Part shown: one piece after another, positions 61,144-64,000 of the stretch
Position numbering within the stretch: position 1 is the stretch's first letter
Layout: each line of letters starts with the position of its first letter
Assembly (NCBI GenBank): GCA_019918135.1
Contig: WBZZ01000751.1
Coordinates: 50,001 to 114,000, forward strand
Length of the DNA: 64,000 nt
DNA from: Paulinella micropora
Taxonomy: Eukaryota; Cercozoa; Imbricatea; Euglyphida; Paulinellidae
Direction of reading: 5' to 3'
Made by a program: the position numbers and the translations under genes
Notes under the pieces: generated by a model
What the model was told of the DNA's origin: nothing
What the model saw: the letters and a program-made list of their open reading frames with translations, nothing else
The model's database searches: none

Positions 61144-61472
61144 TTTAGATTATAAAAGTATTTCAAACATATTTGAGATTGGGGGCTAAATTGGGGTGTT
61201 TTGTGCTTTCGTATTGATTTCGTTTTTATTTAAAAACCTAAAAAAATTCTAAATTTTTCTTGTTTTTATTTCAAAGCGAAATGAAGAGTAATCTTAAGAG
61301 AGATTTCTTTATTTTGTTTGCTTGTATTGATTGAAATTTTTTGATTTTGTTATTTTGCTGTTTTGACGCTTAGTATTGATTTGCGGGAGATTAATAGGAA
61401 GGCTTATTCGTTATCTACAACCCGTAGGAAGGCGACGACGAGTCGTTGCCGCATTACGGGTTATCTTCTACT
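61144..61472. repeat. Right terminal inverted repeat of element B
   Basis: Reverse complement of 41,892-42,216; tip hairpin at 61,419-61,462; ends GGGTTATCTTCTACT. Confidence 0.92.
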
Positions 61473-61478
61473 TATATA
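61473..61478. repeat. Target site duplication, right of element B
   Basis: TATATA, as at 41,886-41,891. Confidence 0.8.
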
Positions 61479-61980
61479 CTAGATACTATAGATATACGAG
61501 AGCAAAAAATATTATCTTGGCGCGGCATGTAATGAGGCTGCAAGTTTCTGGTATGTGGTGGCAGGAGTTTCTAAGAAACTCAAGAGCGCTGCCATCCTAT
61601 CTTACCACTACTAGGCCTAGGCCTTCGGTTTAATGAAGTTAACAATTTAACCTCTGGTCTATCCATACAAATCGTTAGCTCAAGAGCTATTGATTTAACT
61701 AGATGGTGACCTACGTCTCAAGTTATTAAAGGTAATGAGAAATTATCAAAATATTAAAGTATTAAAATAAAATGACTTAGATTAAAAATATTAAAATAAA
61801 ATAAAATAAAATAATAATAATAATAATAATATAATAATAATAAAATAGTAATAACAATAATAATAAATATATATGGAATTAACAAATATATATATATGTA
61901 TATATATATTAATATATATATATATATATATATACATATTTATTAATATATAAAAAATCTACGTTAGGCCTGCTAAAAAC
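61479..61980. repeat. AT-rich host flank with microsatellites
   Basis: ATTAAAATA units (61,745-61,810), ATA/ATAA runs (61,810-61,870) and a TATATA tract (61,885-61,950). No gene. Confidence 0.7.
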
Positions 61981-62365
61981 TAATGCCATTTTGTCCCTCG
62001 CGGCCCGACCAGGTAAGAATTGCCGTTTTGTACCCGCGGACCGGCCTGGTAACCATTGCCATTTTGTACCCGCAAAGTGGCACTAGTTGCACGGCCGGCC
62101 CAGACCACGCAAAATGGCATTTCCGCGCGAAATCGGCATTGGTTGCACTGCCGGCCCGAAAGTGGAAAAGTGGCATCTGCTATCCACAAGCACAACTTTT
62201 TCCACAACCACAACTTTTTCCACAACCGCAAAGTGGCATTTTACCGGGAAATTTCGGCATTCGCGCATCACTGCTTGTTTCGGCCATATCACATGCAAAA
62301 TTGGCATTTCACAGGGGGATTTCGGCATTTGCGTATCACTGCTTGTTTCGGCCGTATCACATCTG
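61981..62365. repeat. GC-rich imperfect tandem repeats
   Basis: Unit 1 (three copies from 61,983): gccattttgtacccgcgg-type words followed by ccggcctggtaa, about 40 bases each. Unit 2 (two copies, about 62,235-62,360): a word tttcggcatt, then cgtatcactgcttgtttcgg, period about 75 bases. Also a duplicated acaactttttccacaacc. No coding potential. Confidence 0.65.
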
Positions 62366-62569
62366 GGTCCAGATCGGACACCAAGGCAGCTGAGAATATA
62401 CATAGGGAACACGGTGTCCAATCTGGACCCACCCATGGTCACGGCTCAAGATGTCAGTCGACACATCCGGGTCCACCTCGGGCACCAAGGCAGCTGAGAA
62501 TATACATAGGGAACACTGTGTCCAATCTGGACCCACCGACGGACAGAGGAGGAGGGAGGGGGGGGGGGA

Positions 62570-62639
62570 CTGGCGCCCAAATGATCAAGACGGGGCTACA
62601 CACAGGACTCTTTCCCTTGCTTGATCATTTGGGCGCCAG
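62570..62639. repeat. Perfect inverted repeat, 20-base arms
   Basis: ctggcgcccaaatgatcaag at 62,570-62,589 and its exact complement at 62,620-62,639, loop of 30 bases. A second copy of the left arm plus loop lies at about 63,127-63,175, with only part of the right arm. Confidence 0.85.
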
Positions 62640-63399
62640 GCCTCCCCCCCCCCTCCCTCTCCGTGCCTCCCCCCTTTGGTGTTGTGTGTAGCAGTCGGTG
62701 GTCAGGATCGGACACCACCGCAGTTGAAAATATACATAGGGAACACGATGTCCAATCTGGACCCACCCCCTGTCACAGCCCAAGTTGCCGGTCGACACAT
62801 CTGGGTCCGGATCGGACACCACAGCAGTTGAAAATATACATAGGGAACACGGTGTCCAATCTGGACCCACCCAGGGTAGCAGCTCAAGTTGCCCGTCGAC
62901 ACAACTGGGTCCACCTCGGGCACCACCGCGGTCGAAAATATACATAGGGAACATGATGTCCAATCTGGACCCACCCCCTGTCACAGCCCAAGTTGCCCGT
63001 CGACACATCTGGGTCCACATCGGGCACCAAGGCAGCCGAGAATATATATAGGGAACACGGTGTCCAATCTGGACCCACCAACGGACAGAGGAAGAGGGGG
63101 GGGAGGGGGAGGGGGGGGGGGGAGGCCTGGCGCCCAAATGATCAAGCCGGGGCTACACACAGGACTCTCGCCCTTGCTTGACACCCCCTTATCCCCCCTC
63201 TTGTTCGTAGCCGTCGGTGGTCCGGATCGGACACCATGGCGGTTGAAAATATACATAGGGAACACGATGTCCAATCTGGACCCACCCCTGTCACAGCTCA
63301 AGTTGTCGGTCGACACAAGTGGGTCCGGATCGGACACCATGGCGGTTGAAAATATACATAGGGAACACGATGTCCAATCTGGACCCACCCCTGTCGCGG

Positions 63400-63500
63400 C
63401 TCAAGTCGCTCGTCGAGCAACTCAAGTTGCTCGCCGGGCAGCTCAAGTCGCTCGTCGAGCAACTCGAGTCGCTCGCCGGGCAGCTCAAGTTGTCGGTCGA
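63400..63500. repeat. 21-base tandem repeat
   Basis: Four to five units of the type ctcaagttgctcgccgggca, alternating between tcgtcgagcaa and tcgccgggcag endings. Confidence 0.7.
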
Positions 63501-63753
63501 CACAGGTGGGTCCAGATCGGGCACCAAGGCAGTCGAAAATATACATAGGGAACACGATGTCCAATCTGGACCCACCCCAAGGTCGCAGCCGCGAAAGACA
63601 GCAGAAGACACAGGGGGGGAGGGGGGGGGCGCCACAGCCTACTAGCTGCCAGAACCGTGGTGGCTGTGGGGGGGTGGGATGGGAGCTGGCGAACCTGGCG
63701 TGCGTGTGGGTTCTGACAAGCGTGGCCACCGCTTGTATTTTTTTCTTCTGTGT

Positions 63754-63761
63754 CTATAAAT
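63754..63761 (+). promoter_or_regulatory. TATA-box candidate
   Basis: CTATAAATAG-type word about ten bases before the ATG at 63,770. Too close to the first ATG for a classical TATA box, but at a suitable distance for the ATG at 63,901. Confidence 0.35.
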
Positions 63762-63769
63762 AGTGCAAC

Positions 63770-63898
63770 ATGCCAGTGCCAGACGTTTGCCCTGCTTGTG
63801 GCGAGAAGACAGACAAGAAAGAGAAACAAAGACCAGACAAGCAAAGGGAAAAGGGAGTATTTAGGCTGCGAGCTTATTATACGCACGAAGAAGACTGA
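63770..63898 (+). CDS. Small open frame with Cys-x2-Cys start
   Basis: MPVPDVCPACGEKTDKKEKQ, ending RLRAYYTHEED, 42 residues. The start resembles that of the next frame (VCPACG and VCPTCG), so this may be a decayed duplicate, an upstream ORF or an exon. Function unknown. Confidence 0.35.
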   Translation: MPVPDVCPACGEKTDKKEKQRPDKQREKGVFRLRAYYTHEED

Positions 63899-63900
63899 CA

Positions 63901-64000
63901 ATGTTGGCCGTTTGCCCTACCTGTGGCGCCTGCTTTTTCGAAGGGCAGCTGTACTGGTCAGGGACAGGAAAAAGAGGCGACCCCAAGGACCTTGCCTCGC
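63901..64000 (+). CDS. Start of a gene with VCPTCGACF motif, cut by the window end
   Basis: MLAVCPTCGACFFEGQLYWS and GTGKRGDPKDLAS, open to the end of the window. Cys-x2-Cys-x2-Cys suggests a zinc ribbon or knuckle at the N-terminus. Lies two bases after the stop of the preceding small frame, with which it shares the VCP-x-CG word. Confidence 0.35.
   Translation, partial: MLAVCPTCGACFFEGQLYWSGTGKRGDPKDLAS

Larger units (their letters stand above)
41892..61472. mobile_element. Polinton/Maverick element B (fossil)
   Basis: An element of 19.6 kb with inverted repeats of about 325 bases beginning AGTAGAAGATAACC, 6-base target duplication, and the same gene order and orientation as element A. 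TIR tips beyond the first 14 bases differ from A, and coding regions differ by roughly 10-30 percent except for a nearly identical fibre patch, so A and B are related lineages rather than copies of one insertion. It is degraded, with around ten breaks, but several genes still read whole. The ATPase survives only as a remnant. Confidence 0.95.
62364..63576. repeat. Minisatellite of fold-back units, nine copies
   Basis: Each unit holds gggtccagatcggacacc, a short spacer with atatacatagggaacac, then ggtgtccaatctggaccc, so its two ends pair as a stem of about 18 bases. Copies near 62,364, 62,468, 62,700, 62,805, 62,907, 63,009, 63,220, 63,325 and 63,508. Spacing is about 104 bases inside clusters, with two longer G-rich spacers. 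Confidence 0.85.

Noticed and set aside
20380-61472. A single Polinton duplicated by assembly error
   Set aside because: TIRs, target duplications, cargo genes and most coding sequence differ between A and B, and each has its own matched ends.
62364-63576. CRISPR-like array of regular repeats
   Set aside because: Spacing is about 104 bases with conserved interiors instead of unique spacers, the DNA is eukaryotic and no cas-like gene is near; it is a minisatellite.
62056-63901. Many overlapping ORFs in the right-flank repeats
   Set aside because: They arise from GC-rich tandem units open in several frames on both strands, with repeated peptides such as YIGNT.

Overview
The window is eukaryotic nuclear DNA, probably from a protist or alga. 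The flanks are roughly balanced in base composition and carry microsatellites, long G runs, tandem minisatellites, a degraded LINE and short exon-like open stretches bounded by GT and AG. No flanking gene could be named with confidence, so the host lineage is left open.

The centre (20,380-61,472) is AT-rich and holds two Polinton/Maverick elements, called A (20,380-41,866) and B (41,892-61,472). They lie head to tail in the same orientation, 25 bases apart. Each starts with AG, ends with CT, has terminal inverted repeats (TIRs) and is flanked by its own 6-base target duplication (TATACT for A, TATATA for B). Both carry the Polinton core: RVE integrase, protein-primed DNA polymerase B, packaging ATPase (a remnant in B), Ulp1/adenain-like cysteine protease, penton-like minor capsid protein and double-jelly-roll major capsid protein. 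Both also have a very long tail-fibre-like gene ending in a Peptidase S74 intramolecular-chaperone domain, a GIY-YIG nuclease, an ExoX-C-like protein, a second structural protein and several small unknown genes. Both are fossils: most core genes are damaged in A (on the order of ten to fifteen breaks) and fewer in B (around ten). Some genes still read through whole, for example the structural protein at 55,400-56,635 and the small membrane protein at 49,715-50,071.

Layout of each element, left to right: left TIR; a small spliced unknown gene and a charged protein; integrase on the minus strand; a charged acidic/basic protein on the minus strand; the fibre gene on the plus strand; membrane protein; ATPase; basic virion-type protein; coiled-coil protein; protease; penton; major capsid; second structural protein; then on the minus strand an unknown protein, the ExoX-C-like protein, polymerase B and small DNA-binding-type proteins; right TIR. 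The morphogenesis block reads rightwards and the replication block leftwards.

The most unusual features are repeat and structure systems inside the Polintons. One is a family of double-hairpin modules bounded by TGATATTT and AAATATCA that fill intergenic gaps at different positions in A and B and sometimes supply the neighbouring stop codon. Another is a family of about 40-base palindromes inserted in frame into coding genes, like Rickettsia palindromic elements. A third is a hairpin at each TIR tip that keeps its shape in A and B while its sequence changes. There is also a near-identical fibre patch suggesting recombination between the elements.

Left flank (1-20,379): a probable multi-exon host gene (851-1,722), a degraded LINE with RNase H encoded upstream of the reverse transcriptase (minus strand, about 4,990-9,004), an unclassified run of broken ORFs (8,946-12,667), a probable Lys/Glu-rich host gene with a C-terminal Cys/His cluster (14,477-15,417), and a short-repeat family bounded by the palindrome CACTTTTATGCATAAAAGTG. 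Right flank (61,473-64,000): AT microsatellite, GC-rich tandem repeats whose units are fold-backs, and the start of a host gene with a Cys-x2-Cys motif.
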